From Bacteroidales bacterium (GTDB taxonomy: Bacteria > Bacteroidota > Bacteroidia > Bacteroidales > P3), in assembly GCA_016292015.1 (NCBI GenBank), contig JAEEZY010000029.1, positions 186,001 through 250,000 of the forward strand: a DNA stretch of 64,000 nucleotides, given 5' to 3'. This document shows, in pieces, positions 8,302 through 18,097 of this stretch (its first letter is position 1; every line of letters begins with the position of its first letter). Made by a program: the position numbers and the translations under genes. The notes under the pieces were generated by a model. It was not told the origin of the DNA. It did not search any database and saw only the letters and a list, made by a program, of their open reading frames with translations.

Positions 8302-10791
8302 ATGAACATCTCTTACAAGTGGTTAAAAGACTATGTCGACTATGGCGAACTCACACCGCAACAGCTCGACGAACTGCTCACCTTCTCCGGACTCGAGGTG
8401 GAAGGTATTGAAAAAGTCGAAACCATAAAAGGCGGTCTCGAACATGTGGTCATCGCTCAGGTGCTCACCTGCGAGCCTCATCCCGACAGCGACCATCTCC
8501 ATCTCACTACCGTCGACGTGGGTGGCGACCGTCCGCTGAATATCGTGTGTGGTGCTCCCAACGTGGCTGCTGGCCAGAAGGTGGTCTGCGCTCAGATCGG
8601 CACTAAGATCTACACTTCCGATACCGAATTCTTTGAGATAAAGAAAGGCAAGCTCCGCGGTGCCGTGAGCGAGGGTATGCTCTGTGCCGCCGACGAGCTC
8701 CAGCTGGGCAGCGACCATGCTGGCATCATGGTGCTCCCTGACGATGCTCCTGTGGGAATGCCCGCAAAGGAGTATTTCCATGTCGAGGAGGACTATGTCC
8801 TGGAGGTCGCCATCACGGCCAACCGCAGCGATGCAACCAGCCATATCGGTGTGGCTCGTGATGTGGTGGCGGTGTTGAACACTCGAAACGGAGCCGGTCT
8901 CAAACTTCAGATTCCTCCTGTGACCGCACCTCTCGTCCCCAAGACCACTGAGGGTGCTATAAGCGTATCCGTCGAACAGACCGACCTCTGTCCTCGTTAT
9001 ACTGGCATCACCCTCCGCGGCGTCAAAGTAGCAGAATCGCCCGACTGGCTGCAGAACCGTCTCCGCACCGTCGGCATCCGTCCGATAAACAATATCGTCG
9101 ACGTCACCAACTACATCCTCATGGAAATCGGCCAGCCGATGCACGCTTTTGACGCTGACAAGATCGACGGCAACCAAATCATAGTAAAGACTCTCTCCAC
9201 GGGCACTCCTTTCGTGACACTCGACGGCGTCGAGCGCAAACTCGACGAGAAAGACCTTATGATCTGCAACGCTAACGAGCCTATGTGCATCGCCGGCGTC
9301 TTCGGTGGCGAAAAAAGTGGCGTCACCATGCAGACCACCAACGTCTTCCTCGAGAGCGCCTACTTCAACCCCGTCTCCGTCCGCAAGACCAGCAAGCGTC
9401 ACGGTATCAAGACCGACGCCTCTTTCCGTTTCGAACGTGGTTGCGACCCCAATATCACCATCTGGGCTCTTCAGCGTGCTGTCAAGCTCATTCAGGAGAT
9501 CGCTGGCGGCGATATCTGCGGCAACATGGTTGACGTGTATCCTCAGCAGATCCACCGCGCTAACGTCGAAATCAGCTTCAAGCGTGTCTTCGACCTCATC
9601 GGCAAGGAGATCCCAGTCGACATAATCCGCACCGCCCTCACCTCCCTCAATATCGAGATTGTGCGTGAGGAGAAGGACGGCATGTTCCTCAAGATCCCAA
9701 CCTGCAAAGTTGATGTATATCGTGAGTGCGACGTCGTCGAGGAGATTATGCGTATCTATGGCTACAACAACATCACATTCGACGAGCGCTTGAACAGTTG
9801 CCTGTCGTACGGTAAGAAACCCAACCCGCGCCGTCTCCAGAACACCGTGTCGGACATGCTTTCGAACAACGGCTTCTTCGAGATAATGAACAACTCGCTC
9901 ACCAAGAGCGACTACTACGAGGGTAATCCCGACTTCGACCCTCAAAACAACGTCGTCATCCTCAATCCCCTCAGCAAGGAGTTGAACGTCATGCGTCAGA
10001 CCCTCCTCTACAGCGGAATGGAATGTGTAGTACGCAACCTGAACCATAAGATCCTAGATCAGAAACTGTATGAGTTCGGCCGCACCTATGTGTTGAATCA
10101 CGAATACATACCTGTTGATGCTGGTACTGTGGATGTGACCAAGAAATATATCGAGACTCCGCATCTGTCGCTCTTCATGACGGGTGCGATGTTACCCGAA
10201 AATTGGAAGGTCAAGCAGACTCCAGTCGACTTCTTCGACCTCAAGCAGTATGTCATGTCCATCCTCTCGCGCATGCGTATCAATATATCTCGTCTGGAGT
10301 TCGTCCCGGCAACTGAGAAATTCTTCGCCGAGGGTTACGATGTCATCCTGCGCGACAGTAAGAAGCTGCTGGTCTGCTTCGGCCGTCTCTCCAAGGAGAC
10401 TCTGAAGAAGATGGACTGCAAACAGGATGTCTTCTTTGCCGACTTCAACTGGGCTCTGATGCTCAAGAACTATCCTGACAAGGAGGTTGTCTACAAGGAG
10501 CTTCCGAAGTTCCCCGAGGTCCGTCGCGACCTGGCGTTGATCCTCGACAAGAATGTGCCGTTTGTGGAAGTTGAGCGTGTGGCTTATTCTACTGAGAAGA
10601 AACTCCTGAAAAAGGTGTCGCTCTTCGACGTCTATGAAGGCAAGGGCATCCTCGACGGAAAGAAGTCCTACGCTGTGAGCTTCATACTTCAGGATAACGA
10701 CAAGACACTGAACGACAAGCAGATTGAAGCTGTTATGACGAAGATACAGACGAACCTGGAAAAACAATTAGGAGCCAAACTCCGTTCATAA
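8302..10791 (+). CDS. pheT: Phenylalanyl-tRNA synthetase beta subunit
   Basis: An 829-residue beta subunit of the alpha2beta2 PheRS, which charges tRNA-Phe. Visible in order: N-terminal MNISYKWLKDYVD; an EMAP/OB tRNA-binding domain around 40-150 (HPDSDHLHLTTVDVG, NIVCGAPNVAAGQKV); the B3/B4 editing region with ITANRSDATSHIGVARD and the GGEKSGV block; the B5 domain; and a C-terminal FDX-ACB anticodon-binding domain (KFPEVRRDLALILDKNVPF). pheS is not adjacent. An 8-bp word repeat (TTAACAAG, about 8266-8300) fills the leader just before the ATG. Confidence 0.97.
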   Translation: MNISYKWLKDYVDYGELTPQQLDELLTFSGLEVEGIEKVETIKGGLEHVVIAQVLTCEPHPDSDHLHLTTVDVGGDRPLNIVCGAPNVAAGQKVVCAQIGTKIYTSDTEFFEIKKGKLRGAVSEGMLCAADELQLGSDHAGIMVLPDDAPVGMPAKEYFHVEEDYVLEVAITANRSDATSHIGVARDVVAVLNTRNGAGLKLQIPPVTAPLVPKTTEGAISVSVEQTDLCPRYTGITLRGVKVAESPDWLQNRLRTVGIRPINNIVDVTNYILMEIGQPMHAFDADKIDGNQIIVKTLSTGTPFVTLDGVERKLDEKDLMICNANEPMCIAGVFGGEKSGVTMQTTNVFLESAYFNPVSVRKTSKRHGIKTDASFRFERGCDPNITIWALQRAVKLIQEIAGGDICGNMVDVYPQQIHRANVEISFKRVFDLIGKEIPVDIIRTALTSLNIEIVREEKDGMFLKIPTCKVDVYRECDVVEEIMRIYGYNNITFDERLNSCLSYGKKPNPRRLQNTVSDMLSNNGFFEIMNNSLTKSDYYEGNPDFDPQNNVVILNPLSKELNVMRQTLLYSGMECVVRNLNHKILDQKLYEFGRTYVLNHEYIPVDAGTVDVTKKYIETPHLSLFMTGAMLPENWKVKQTPVDFFDLKQYVMSILSRMRINISRLEFVPATEKFFAEGYDVILRDSKKLLVCFGRLSKETLKKMDCKQDVFFADFNWALMLKNYPDKEVVYKELPKFPEVRRDLALILDKNVPFVEVERVAYSTEKKLLKKVSLFDVYEGKGILDGKKSYAVSFILQDNDKTLNDKQIEAVMTKIQTNLEKQLGAKLRS

Positions 10792-10830
10792 AAACGAAAT
10801 TCTACACCAATACACCTTTACACCATTAAC

Positions 10831-10886
10831 TTTTAACTTTTAACTTTTATCTTTTATCTTTTATCTTTTATCTTTTAACTATTAAC
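10831..10886. repeat. 7-bp tandem leader repeat (TTTTAAC/TTTTATC)
   Basis: Eight units in exact 7-bp register: TTTTAAC twice, TTTTATC four times, TTTTAAC, TATTAAC. The array ends 9 bp before the next ATG. Confidence 0.9.
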
Positions 10887-10895
10887 TAATAATTA

Positions 10896-11312
10896 ATGCT
10901 CGGCCTCTTGAAATACGATGTGAAGGTGCTGCTTGCACTCCAGCAGGCCATGACTGGGAAGGATGACTTCTTCAACTGGCTTGTGAATGCAGGCTATCCC
11001 GAGCTTGCAGCCTTCTACAACCTCATTGAGGAAGACGAGGAGGCTGAAGCCTGGCTCGTCAAGCATGGCTACCATTGGCTAGGTCTGCTCAGTCACGCCA
11101 TCGACGGTGAGGACGCTGCGAGAGCTTGGGTACTCAAGAACCTCCATCGTGCCAACTTCATGTTCTGCATGGCCTGCCGTAAAGATGAGGTGGCCATCTC
11201 TTGGCTCAAACAGATGAAACTCGAAGTAATCCTGCGTCTGGCCGAAGAGGTGGCATTCATAAGGAAGAAGCAAGAGTCCGACGCCGCCTTCCCCTACAAG
11301 ATGAGATTCTAA
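10896..11312 (+). CDS. Conserved-looking small acidic protein, unknown function
   Basis: A 138-residue soluble, alpha-helical protein rich in Leu, Ala, Glu and Trp, with no signal peptide. Internal near-repeats of about 30 residues are visible (FFNWLVNAGYPELAAFYN, EAWLVKHGYHWLGLLSHA, ARAWVLKNLHRANFMFCMA), each with W/L-V/L-x-N/H and a following helix, which suggests a small helical-repeat fold. I do not recognise the family. It lies between pheT and rluB with word-repeat spacers on both sides. Codon use matches the neighbours, so it is a genuine resident gene. Confidence 0.75.
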   Translation: MLGLLKYDVKVLLALQQAMTGKDDFFNWLVNAGYPELAAFYNLIEEDEEAEAWLVKHGYHWLGLLSHAIDGEDAARAWVLKNLHRANFMFCMACRKDEVAISWLKQMKLEVILRLAEEVAFIRKKQESDAAFPYKMRF

Positions 11313-11323
11313 ATTACACACCC

Positions 11324-11379
11324 TACACCAATACACCCTTACACCCTTACACAATTACACCTTTACACCCATACACCAA
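11324..11379. repeat. 8-bp tandem leader repeat (TACACCNN)
   Basis: Seven units in exact 8-bp register (TACACCAA, TACACCCT twice, TACACAAT, TACACCTT, TACACCCA, TACACCAA). It ends 8 bp before the GTG start of rluB. Confidence 0.9.
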
Positions 11380-11387
11380 AAATAACA

Positions 11388-12374
11388 GTGAACAAGGAAT
11401 ACAAACCGCGTGAGCGGAAGAACACACCGACAAAGCCGGCATCGAGAAGCGGAAGACCCAAGCAGTCTGGTGAGAGAACCAACACTCCCAAACCCCGCAG
11501 AGCTGCTGCAAGCATGCCTAAGTCGGAAGGTCAGAAAGTCAGAAGACCAGAGGGCAACAGACCTCACAAGGATACCGCGTCAGCCCCACTTAAGCATTCA
11601 AGCAATCAGGCATCCAAGCATTCAAGCACTCTTAATAAAGACCTGTCCGGGCACGGACCAAAAGACACCGTCCGCCTCAACAAATATATCGCCAACGCCG
11701 GCATTTGCAGCCGTCGTGAGGCCGACAAGCTCATTGAGGCTGGGAGCGTCAAGGTCAACGGTCAGGTTGTCACCCAGATGGGCTATCAGGTCAAGCCCGG
11801 CGACGTCGTCTCCTACGGCGGTGAGACCCTCAGCACCGAAGCCAAGCGTTACTTCCTGATGAACAAGCCGAAAGGCTATATCACCACCGTCGACGACCCG
11901 CAGGAACGCAAGACCGTCATGATGCTTATCGACGGCGCCTGCCGCGAACGTATCTATCCCGTCGGCCGTCTCGACCGCAACACCACCGGACTCCTCCTCT
12001 TCACCAACGACGGCGAGCTCGCCCGCAAGCTCACCCATCCTTCCACGATGGTCTACAAGGTCTACCAGGTCGAACTCAACAAGGCGGTCACCCGTGAGGA
12101 TATGAAGAAGATGCTCGAAGGTATCGAACTCGAGGACGGTCCCATCAAAGTCGACGACGTCCAGTACGCCGAAGGCTTCAACGACAAACGTGTAGTAGGT
12201 GTCGCCCTACATTCCGGCCGCAACCGCATCGTACGTCGCATCTTCGAACATCTTGGTTACGAGGTCCACAAACTCGACCGCGTCATCTTCGCCGGCCTCA
12301 CCAAGAAAGACCTCCCTCGTGGCCGCTACCGTGAACTTTCCGACAAAGAAATCGGCTTCCTAAAAATGATATGA
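11388..12374 (+). CDS. rluB: RluB/RsuA-family rRNA pseudouridine synthase
   Basis: A 328-residue protein that isomerises uridine to pseudouridine in ribosomal RNA; the RluB-like length and S4 domain suggest the 23S rRNA target. The first ~85 residues are basic, Ser/Lys/Pro-rich and disordered. An S4 RNA-binding domain follows (RLNKYIANAGICSRREADKL), then the catalytic domain with GRLDRNTTGLLLFTNDGEL, the conserved Asp being near residue 196. The start is GTG at 11388, which keeps the whole basic tail. Word-like repeats (CATTCAAGCA) are visible in the DNA of the disordered tail. The RluB/RluE/RluF/RsuA subclass cannot be settled without alignment. Confidence 0.9.
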   Translation: MNKEYKPRERKNTPTKPASRSGRPKQSGERTNTPKPRRAAASMPKSEGQKVRRPEGNRPHKDTASAPLKHSSNQASKHSSTLNKDLSGHGPKDTVRLNKYIANAGICSRREADKLIEAGSVKVNGQVVTQMGYQVKPGDVVSYGGETLSTEAKRYFLMNKPKGYITTVDDPQERKTVMMLIDGACRERIYPVGRLDRNTTGLLLFTNDGELARKLTHPSTMVYKVYQVELNKAVTREDMKKMLEGIELEDGPIKVDDVQYAEGFNDKRVVGVALHSGRNRIVRRIFEHLGYEVHKLDRVIFAGLTKKDLPRGRYRELSDKEIGFLKMI

Positions 12375-12409
12375 CCAGTGAATAGTGATTAGTGATTAGT
12401 GATTAGTGA

Positions 12410-12519
12410 TTAGACATTTGCGGGGCGCTTGAAACTAAAAACTAAAAATTTGAAACTAAAAACTAAATAGTGAATAGTGGTTAGACATTTGCGGGGCGCT
12501 TGAAACTAAAAACTAAAAA
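12410..12519. repeat. 39-bp direct repeat plus 7-bp words before aspS
   Basis: The same 39 bp (starting TTAGACATTTGCGGGGCGCT) occurs at 12410-12448 and 12481-12519. The spacer around the copies is made of 7-bp words: AGTGATT before, AAACTAA between and after, up to the aspS ATG. Confidence 0.9.
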
Positions 12520-12571
12520 CTAAAAACTTGAAACTAAAAACTCAAAACTCGAAACTAAAAACTCAAAACCC

Positions 12572-14323
12572 ATGTACAGAACAAACACTTGTGGCGAACT
12601 TAATATCACCAATCTTGGTCAGCAGGTCACCCTCTGTGGTTGGCTCCAGCGCAGTCGCGATCTCGGCGGCTTGACTTTCATCGACCTTCGCGACCGCTAT
12701 GGTATCACTCAGCTGGCTTTCAACATGGAGACCAACCCGGCCCTCTGCGAGCAGGCCCGCAAGCTGGGTCGTGAGTATGTCCTGCAGGTTACCGGCACCG
12801 TCATCGAGCGCTCTTCCAAGAATACCAAGATTCCCACCGGCGAAATAGAGATTCAGGTGGAAAAACTCACCGTACTCAACGAGTCCAAGGTTCCTCCCTT
12901 CACCATTGAGGATCAGAGCGACGGCGGCGACGACCTCCGTATGAAATACCGCTACCTCGACATCCGGCGCAATCCCGTGAAAAACAACCTTATCCTCCGT
13001 CATAAGATGGCCATGCTCGTGCGCAACTACCTCAGCCAGCACGATTTCCTCGAGATAGAGACTCCCATGCTCATCAAGTCCACCCCCGAAGGTGCTCGCG
13101 ACTTCGTCGTACCCAGCCGCATGAACCCTGGTGAGTTCTACGCTCTCCCTCAAAGCCCGCAACAGTATAAGCAGCTCCTTATGGTAGCCGGAATGGACCG
13201 CTACTTCCAGATTGTACGCTGCTTCCGCGATGAGGATCTCCGAGCCGACCGTCAGCCCGAGTTCACGCAGATAGACTGCGAGATGTCGTTTGTCGAACAG
13301 GAGGATGTCCTCCAGACCTTCGAAGGGCTGGCCAAACACCTCTTTAAGGAGATGAAGGGTATTGAATTCGCCGATTTCGAGCGCATATCCTGGCATGATG
13401 CCATGCGTCTCTATGGCTCCGACAAACCCGACAAACGCTTCGGTATGGAGTTCGTCGAACTCAACGATGTCGTCAAAGGACATGGCTTCTCTCTCTTCGA
13501 AAACGCTCCGCTCGTGGTTGGTATTTGTGCCTCTGGTTGTGCTGAATACACCCGCCGCCAGCTCGACGAACTCACCGACTTCGTCAAACGTCCTCAGGTG
13601 GGCGCCGGTGGTCTCGTCTATATCAAATACAACGCCGACGGCTCCTTCAAGTCCTCTGTCGACAAGTTCTATGACCAGAATGCACTCAAGGCCATCGCCG
13701 ACAAATTCCAGGCTAAGCCAGGCGACCTCATGCTCATCCTCTGTGGCGAACCCATGAAAACCCGTGTGCAGCTTTGCGCTCTACGTCTTGAGATGGGTAG
13801 CCGACTTGGATTGCGTGATTCTCAGAAGTATGCTCCTCTCTGGGTCGTCGACTTTCCCCTCCTCGAGTGGGACGACGAGACTCAGCGTTTCTACGCCATG
13901 CATCATCCTTTCACCGCACCCAAGCCGGAAGACGAGGCATTGCTGGACGACCAAAGACGCTGGGGTGACATCCGCGCCAACGCTTACGACATCGTCATCA
14001 ACGGAGTCGAGGTGGGCGGTGGTTCCATCCGTATCCACGACCGCCAGCTCCAGAACAAGATGTTCCACACCCTCGGGTTCACCGACGAGAGCGCCTACGC
14101 CCAGTTCGGTTTCCTCATGGACGCTTTCACTTTTGGTGCTCCCCCTCACGCAGGTCTCGCCTTCGGTTTCGACCGCCTCTGTTCCATCTTCGGCGGTGTC
14201 GACTCCATACGCGACTTCATCGCCTTCCCCAAGAACAACAGCGGCCGCGACATGATGAGCGGAAGCCCCTCACCGATAGCAAAAGAACAGCTAGAGGAAT
14301 TAAAGATCGCCCTGAAGGGTTGA
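12572..14323 (+). CDS. aspS: Aspartyl-tRNA synthetase
   Basis: A 583-residue bacterial-type class II synthetase charging tRNA-Asp. An N-terminal OB anticodon-binding domain ([23 protein letters not shown]) is followed by the class II core: motif 2 [23 protein letters not shown], the bacterial GAD insertion, and motif 3 GLAFGFDRL near the C-terminus. It ends with the usual [10 protein letters not shown] block. Length matches E. coli AspS (590). The ATG at 12572 follows the tandem-word spacer, with no Shine-Dalgarno sequence. Confidence 0.97.
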   Translation: MYRTNTCGELNITNLGQQVTLCGWLQRSRDLGGLTFIDLRDRYGITQLAFNMETNPALCEQARKLGREYVLQVTGTVIERSSKNTKIPTGEIEIQVEKLTVLNESKVPPFTIEDQSDGGDDLRMKYRYLDIRRNPVKNNLILRHKMAMLVRNYLSQHDFLEIETPMLIKSTPEGARDFVVPSRMNPGEFYALPQSPQQYKQLLMVAGMDRYFQIVRCFRDEDLRADRQPEFTQIDCEMSFVEQEDVLQTFEGLAKHLFKEMKGIEFADFERISWHDAMRLYGSDKPDKRFGMEFVELNDVVKGHGFSLFENAPLVVGICASGCAEYTRRQLDELTDFVKRPQVGAGGLVYIKYNADGSFKSSVDKFYDQNALKAIADKFQAKPGDLMLILCGEPMKTRVQLCALRLEMGSRLGLRDSQKYAPLWVVDFPLLEWDDETQRFYAMHHPFTAPKPEDEALLDDQRRWGDIRANAYDIVINGVEVGGGSIRIHDRQLQNKMFHTLGFTDESAYAQFGFLMDAFTFGAPPHAGLAFGFDRLCSIFGGVDSIRDFIAFPKNNSGRDMMSGSPSPIAKEQLEELKIALKG

Positions 14324-14328
14324 TGATA

Positions 14329-14346
14329 TACTTTTGCGTATATTTG
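14329..14346 (+). promoter_or_regulatory. Two overlapping Bacteroidota -7 boxes
   Basis: TACTTTTG (14329-14336) and TATATTTG (14339-14346) both match TANNTTTG and lie 32-49 bp upstream of the ATG at 14378. They give the following two genes their own promoter, separate from aspS. Confidence 0.6.
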
Positions 14347-14377
14347 CAGTTTATTAGTAGTGTTGAACCTCGGGACT

Positions 14378-14899
14378 ATGGGAAAGATTATCAGACAATA
14401 CAGGTCGGAAATCCATGGCGACTACCGTTCGGCGTACCTCATGTGGGGCGCGCTGACGGGCCTGCTGCTGTCGCTCTACCTGTTGCTGAGGCATTGGGTG
14501 GGCGCTCCCTGCCGAACTCCGTCCGACTTGGGCAAGGACGCGTTGCTTTTGCTGGCTATGGGGCTGTCTATGTACTTCTATAGACGGTCGCTTCCTGATA
14601 AGATGGTGACGATGAAGGAGCTCTTGCTCTTGGGCTTGGGTACGGGCTTTGTGGCGGCTGTCGTGTATGGCCTGTTCGTCTGGCTCTACTGTGGGGTGAT
14701 GTACCCTGACATGACTGAAGTGTATGCGGAGCGGTTCAAGACCGTGGATTCGGCGCCGGAGGGCTATGTGGCGGCGTTGAACCCTGGCATGTGGGCGCTG
14801 ATGTTCGGCTTTGTGAACACGTTCCTGACGTCGATAATCTTGGCGTTCTTCGGTGCGCTCGTGCTCAAGACGGAAAAGGCGGAGGTGCGTGGTCGCTGA
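14378..14899 (+). CDS. DUF4199-like membrane protein
   Basis: A protein of 173 residues with four hydrophobic segments (about 20-40, 50-68, 80-105 and 138-160), matching the small four-helix DUF4199 family common in Bacteroidota. The frame is open back to a GTG at 14360, but the ATG at 14378 (MGKIIRQYRSEIHG) gives the usual short cytoplasmic start. It stands 39 bp before a GT2 glycosyltransferase gene, a common Bacteroidota neighbourhood that suggests a role with lipid-linked sugar transfer. Its function is not known. Confidence 0.8.
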   Translation: MGKIIRQYRSEIHGDYRSAYLMWGALTGLLLSLYLLLRHWVGAPCRTPSDLGKDALLLLAMGLSMYFYRRSLPDKMVTMKELLLLGLGTGFVAAVVYGLFVWLYCGVMYPDMTEVYAERFKTVDSAPEGYVAALNPGMWALMFGFVNTFLTSIILAFFGALVLKTEKAEVRGR

Positions 14900-14938
14900 A
14901 GATGTTATTTTTAATTGAAACATATAAACATTCAAACT

Positions 14939-15871
14939 ATGGATATTTCGATTATAGTACCTTTGTACAACGAGGTGGAGTCGTTGCCGCATCTGGCGGA
15001 GTGGATTGACAGGGTGATGGCTGAGAACAGATTCGACTACGAGGTGGTGATGGTGGACGACGGGAGCATCGACGGTTCGTGGACGGTCGTCGAAGGTCTG
15101 CATAACGCCAACCCTCGCTACAGGGGTGTGAAGTTCCGCAGAAACTATGGCAAGTCGGCGGCGCTCAACGTGGGTTTCGGTGCGGCTCACGGCGATGTGG
15201 TGATAACGATGGACGCCGACCTGCAGGACAGCCCCGACGAGGTGCCCGAACTGTTCCGTATGATTAAAGTGGAGGGGTACGACCTGGTGAGCGGGTGGAA
15301 GAAAAAACGCTACGACTCGAAGCTGGCGAAGAACATCCCGTCGAAATTCTTCAACTGGACAACACGCAAGATGAGTGGCATCAAGCTGCACGACTTCAAC
15401 TGCGGGTTGAAAGCCTATCGCAAGGATGTGGTGAAGTCTATCGAGGTTTACGGCGAGATGCACAGATATATCCCGGTCATCGCCAAGTGGGCCGGATTCA
15501 AGAAGATAGGTGAGAAGGTGGTGCAGCACAGAAAGAGAGAGTTCGGTGTGACGAAATTCGGCATGGACCGCTTTGTGAACGGCTATCTCGACCTGATGAG
15601 CATCATGTTCATGTCGAAATTCGGCAAGCAGCCGATGCATTTCTTCGGTTTGGTCGGAAGCGTGGCGTTCATGTTCGGCTTCGTGGCGCTGCTGGCGGTG
15701 GTTATAATGCGGCTTGCTGGCCGTATTGCTCTGACTAACAGCGTGTGGTTCTACCTCTCGATGCTGTTTGTGATGATGGGTCTGGTGCTTTTCCTGGCGG
15801 GATTCATCGGAGAGCTGGTGTGCCGCAATTCATCGACGAGGAACAGCTATTTGATTGAGAAAGAAATTTGA
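14939..15871 (+). CDS. GT2 polyprenyl-phosphate glycosyltransferase (GtrB/DPM1-like)
   Basis: A 310-residue family 2 glycosyltransferase that moves a sugar from a nucleotide donor to polyprenyl phosphate at the inner membrane. It starts MDISIIVPLYNEVESLPHL, has VDDGSIDGSW and the donor/metal motif MDADLQDSPDEVPEL, then SGWKKKRYDSK. Two C-terminal membrane helices (about 235-260 and 270-295) follow. The ATG at 14939 is chosen over the TTG at 14915 because the fold begins at once. Its product could feed GT39-type enzymes such as the one at 6.8-8.2 kb; that link is inference. It overlaps the next gene by 4 bp. Confidence 0.9.
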   Translation: MDISIIVPLYNEVESLPHLAEWIDRVMAENRFDYEVVMVDDGSIDGSWTVVEGLHNANPRYRGVKFRRNYGKSAALNVGFGAAHGDVVITMDADLQDSPDEVPELFRMIKVEGYDLVSGWKKKRYDSKLAKNIPSKFFNWTTRKMSGIKLHDFNCGLKAYRKDVVKSIEVYGEMHRYIPVIAKWAGFKKIGEKVVQHRKREFGVTKFGMDRFVNGYLDLMSIMFMSKFGKQPMHFFGLVGSVAFMFGFVALLAVVIMRLAGRIALTNSVWFYLSMLFVMMGLVLFLAGFIGELVCRNSSTRNSYLIEKEI

Positions 15872-16935
15872 GTCTCAAGTTGTCTCGTGGCAAGGGTCAT
15901 AAAAGGAGAAGTTGGGGCATCGTCGTGCTCGTGTTACTGGTGCTACTTGCCGGATGTCTGTTCTGTGCCTGGAGGCTGGCGGTCTGCGGTCAGCGTTCGG
16001 CTGTCAACGAACATCCTTGGATAGAGTCGCATAACCGGTTGTTGCGGAGCGAGATACCTGCAATTGCAGCCAACACGATAAGATACCGCGAACTCTTTGC
16101 CGACAACAACGACGTGCAACTCAAGGCTGCCAAGAAGATGGGGCTGAAGACCCCTGAGGCTATAAAGCAACCGGAGTTGTGCGACGACCTGGTGGTGGTG
16201 AAGACGAACCCGTGGTACACGGTGGACACTCTGTATCACTCCAAGCCCTATCTGGTGCCGGAAGCCTCGCTACTGCTGACCTACATAAGCCGCCGTTTCG
16301 ACGAGCTGCAGGACCTGGAGGGCATAGAGACAAAGGTGCGTCCGATAGTGACCAGCCTTTTGCGCAACAAAAGCCAGGTGGGACGTCTGCGGCGTGTGAA
16401 CCGCAATGCCACTGAGAACTCATGCCATCTCTACGGTACCACCTTCGACCTCTCGTACTGTCGTTTTGTGACCACCGACGGCGAGGTGGTGATGGACAAC
16501 GGAAAATACAAGCAGCTGCTCGCCCTGGCACTCTATGAGCTGCGTTTCGAGGGGTTGTGCTACGTGAAATATGAGCGCCGGCCGCCATGTTTCCATATAA
16601 CCGTGCGTGCGGTGGATTATGAAGGCGGTTTGGCCTGCACTACAGAGGAATACGTGTCCAGCGGACAAGCAAGCCGTAAAAGCGAGTGTAGGACATCGGT
16701 CAGCAACGTGGAGAGACAAAAGATTGAGGAGACCTTGGAGATGTCGAAACCACGGCTTGCCGATTCTGTGGAAATCACAGATTCTCGGACGGCGGCATCT
16801 GCCGGGATGAAGCCTGAAAGTGCTGCTAAATCAACAAATCAGGAAAACACGGAAAATAGCAATGATACGAAAGTAAAGAAAAATCATCCCCGGACTAAAG
16901 AATTCGAGCATCGCAGCAATTATGTCTTTGATTGA
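15868..16935 (+). CDS. DUF5715-like protein, M15-peptidase-like fold
   Basis: A 355-residue membrane-anchored protein: basic N-terminus, one hydrophobic segment (about 17-36), then a periplasmic domain with WYTVDTLYHSKPYLVP, CHLYGTTFDLSYCRF and LCYVKYERRPPCFHITVR. The GTTFDLSYCRF and CFHITV blocks look like the His/Asp zinc motifs of M15 (D-Ala-D-Ala carboxypeptidase-like) enzymes, as in the Bacteroidota DUF5715 family. A role in peptidoglycan handling is likely but unproven. The last ~100 residues are low-complexity and charged. It uses a TTG start overlapping the GT2 stop. Confidence 0.75.
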   Translation: MSLKLSRGKGHKRRSWGIVVLVLLVLLAGCLFCAWRLAVCGQRSAVNEHPWIESHNRLLRSEIPAIAANTIRYRELFADNNDVQLKAAKKMGLKTPEAIKQPELCDDLVVVKTNPWYTVDTLYHSKPYLVPEASLLLTYISRRFDELQDLEGIETKVRPIVTSLLRNKSQVGRLRRVNRNATENSCHLYGTTFDLSYCRFVTTDGEVVMDNGKYKQLLALALYELRFEGLCYVKYERRPPCFHITVRAVDYEGGLACTTEEYVSSGQASRKSECRTSVSNVERQKIEETLEMSKPRLADSVEITDSRTAASAGMKPESAAKSTNQENTENSNDTKVKKNHPRTKEFEHRSNYVFD

Positions 16936-16987
16936 AAAGTTTTTAGTTTTTAAGTTTCAAGTTTTAAGTTTTAAGTTTCAAGATACA

Positions 16988-18088
16988 ATGAGTTTACAAT
17001 GTGGCATAGTAGGACTTCCCAATGTCGGTAAGTCAACCCTTTTCAACTGTTTGAGCAACGCCAAAGCCCAGGCGGCCAACTTCCCCTTTTGCACCATCGA
17101 ACCCAATGTGGGCGTGATAACCGTTCCCGACGAGCGTCTCAACAAGCTGGTCGAGATTGAACATCCTGCCAGCGTGGTGCCTGCCACCGTCGAGATTGTC
17201 GATATAGCCGGGCTTGTGAAAGGTGCCAGCAAAGGGGAGGGGCTTGGCAACAAGTTTCTCGGCAACATACGCACCTGCGACGCCATCATTCACGTGCTGC
17301 GCTGCTTCGACGACGACAACGTGACTCATGTTGACGGCAGTGTCGATCCGATTCGCGACAAGCAGACCATCGACCTCGAGCTGCAGTTCAAAGACCTCGA
17401 GACCATTGAGAACCGCTACGAGAAGGAGGCAAAGAAGGCCAAAGCCGGTGGCGACGCCAAGGCGAAAAAGCTGGTCGAGGTGATGGATCTCTACAAAGCA
17501 GCCCTTCTCGGTGGCAAGAACGCCCGAACCGTCGAACTCGACGAAAGCCAGCTGGAGGCGGCCAAAGACCTCATGCTGCTCACCGCCAAACCGGTGCTCT
17601 ATGTCTGCAATGTTGACGAGGGGTCGGTGAAGAACGGCAACAAATATGTGGACATGGTGAAAGAGTCGGTAAGCAGCGAGGCCGCCGAGGTGTTGGTGAT
17701 TGGAGCCGCCATCGAAGCCGACATCGCCGAGTTGGAGACTTACGAAGAAAAGCAGATGTTCTTGGAAGACCTGGGATTGTCTGAGTCGGGTGTCAACCGT
17801 CTCATCAAGGCTGCATATAAGCTGCTGGGCTTGCAGACTTTCCTTACCGCTGGCCCCAAAGAGTGCCGGGCATGGACTTTCCGCAAGGGTATGAAAGCCC
17901 CACAGACCGCCGGCATCATACACAGCGACTTCGAGCGTGGTTTCATCCGTGCCGAAGTGATAAAATATGACGACTATGTTACCCTCGGAAGCGAAGCCAA
18001 ATGCCGTGAGGCTGGCAAGATTGCAGTCGAGGGCAAAGACTATATAGTGCAAGACGGCGACATCATGCACTTCAGGTTCAATGTGTAG
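16988..18088 (+). CDS. ychF: YchF family redox-responsive ATPase
   Basis: A 366-residue OBG-family P-loop protein that prefers ATP to GTP and binds ribosomes. It has the P-loop GLPNVGKS near residues 9-16, DIAGLVKGASKGEGLGNKFL (switch/G3 region), a coiled-coil insert rich in Lys/Ala, and a C-terminal TGS domain (TFLTAGPKECRAWTFRKG). The ATG at 16988 is used; an upstream open frame to 16922 translates only the AAGTTTTAAGTTTC word repeats of the spacer. It is followed by the SprE-like gene after 9 bp. Confidence 0.95.
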   Translation: MSLQCGIVGLPNVGKSTLFNCLSNAKAQAANFPFCTIEPNVGVITVPDERLNKLVEIEHPASVVPATVEIVDIAGLVKGASKGEGLGNKFLGNIRTCDAIIHVLRCFDDDNVTHVDGSVDPIRDKQTIDLELQFKDLETIENRYEKEAKKAKAGGDAKAKKLVEVMDLYKAALLGGKNARTVELDESQLEAAKDLMLLTAKPVLYVCNVDEGSVKNGNKYVDMVKESVSSEAAEVLVIGAAIEADIAELETYEEKQMFLEDLGLSESGVNRLIKAAYKLLGLQTFLTAGPKECRAWTFRKGMKAPQTAGIIHSDFERGFIRAEVIKYDDYVTLGSEAKCREAGKIAVEGKDYIVQDGDIMHFRFNV

Positions 18089-18097
18089 TTTGTTGAT

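Noticed and set aside
16922-16987. N-terminal extension of YchF from an upstream start
   Set aside because: It only translates AAGTTTTAAGTTTC spacer words; the family starts at MSLQCGIVGLPNVGK.
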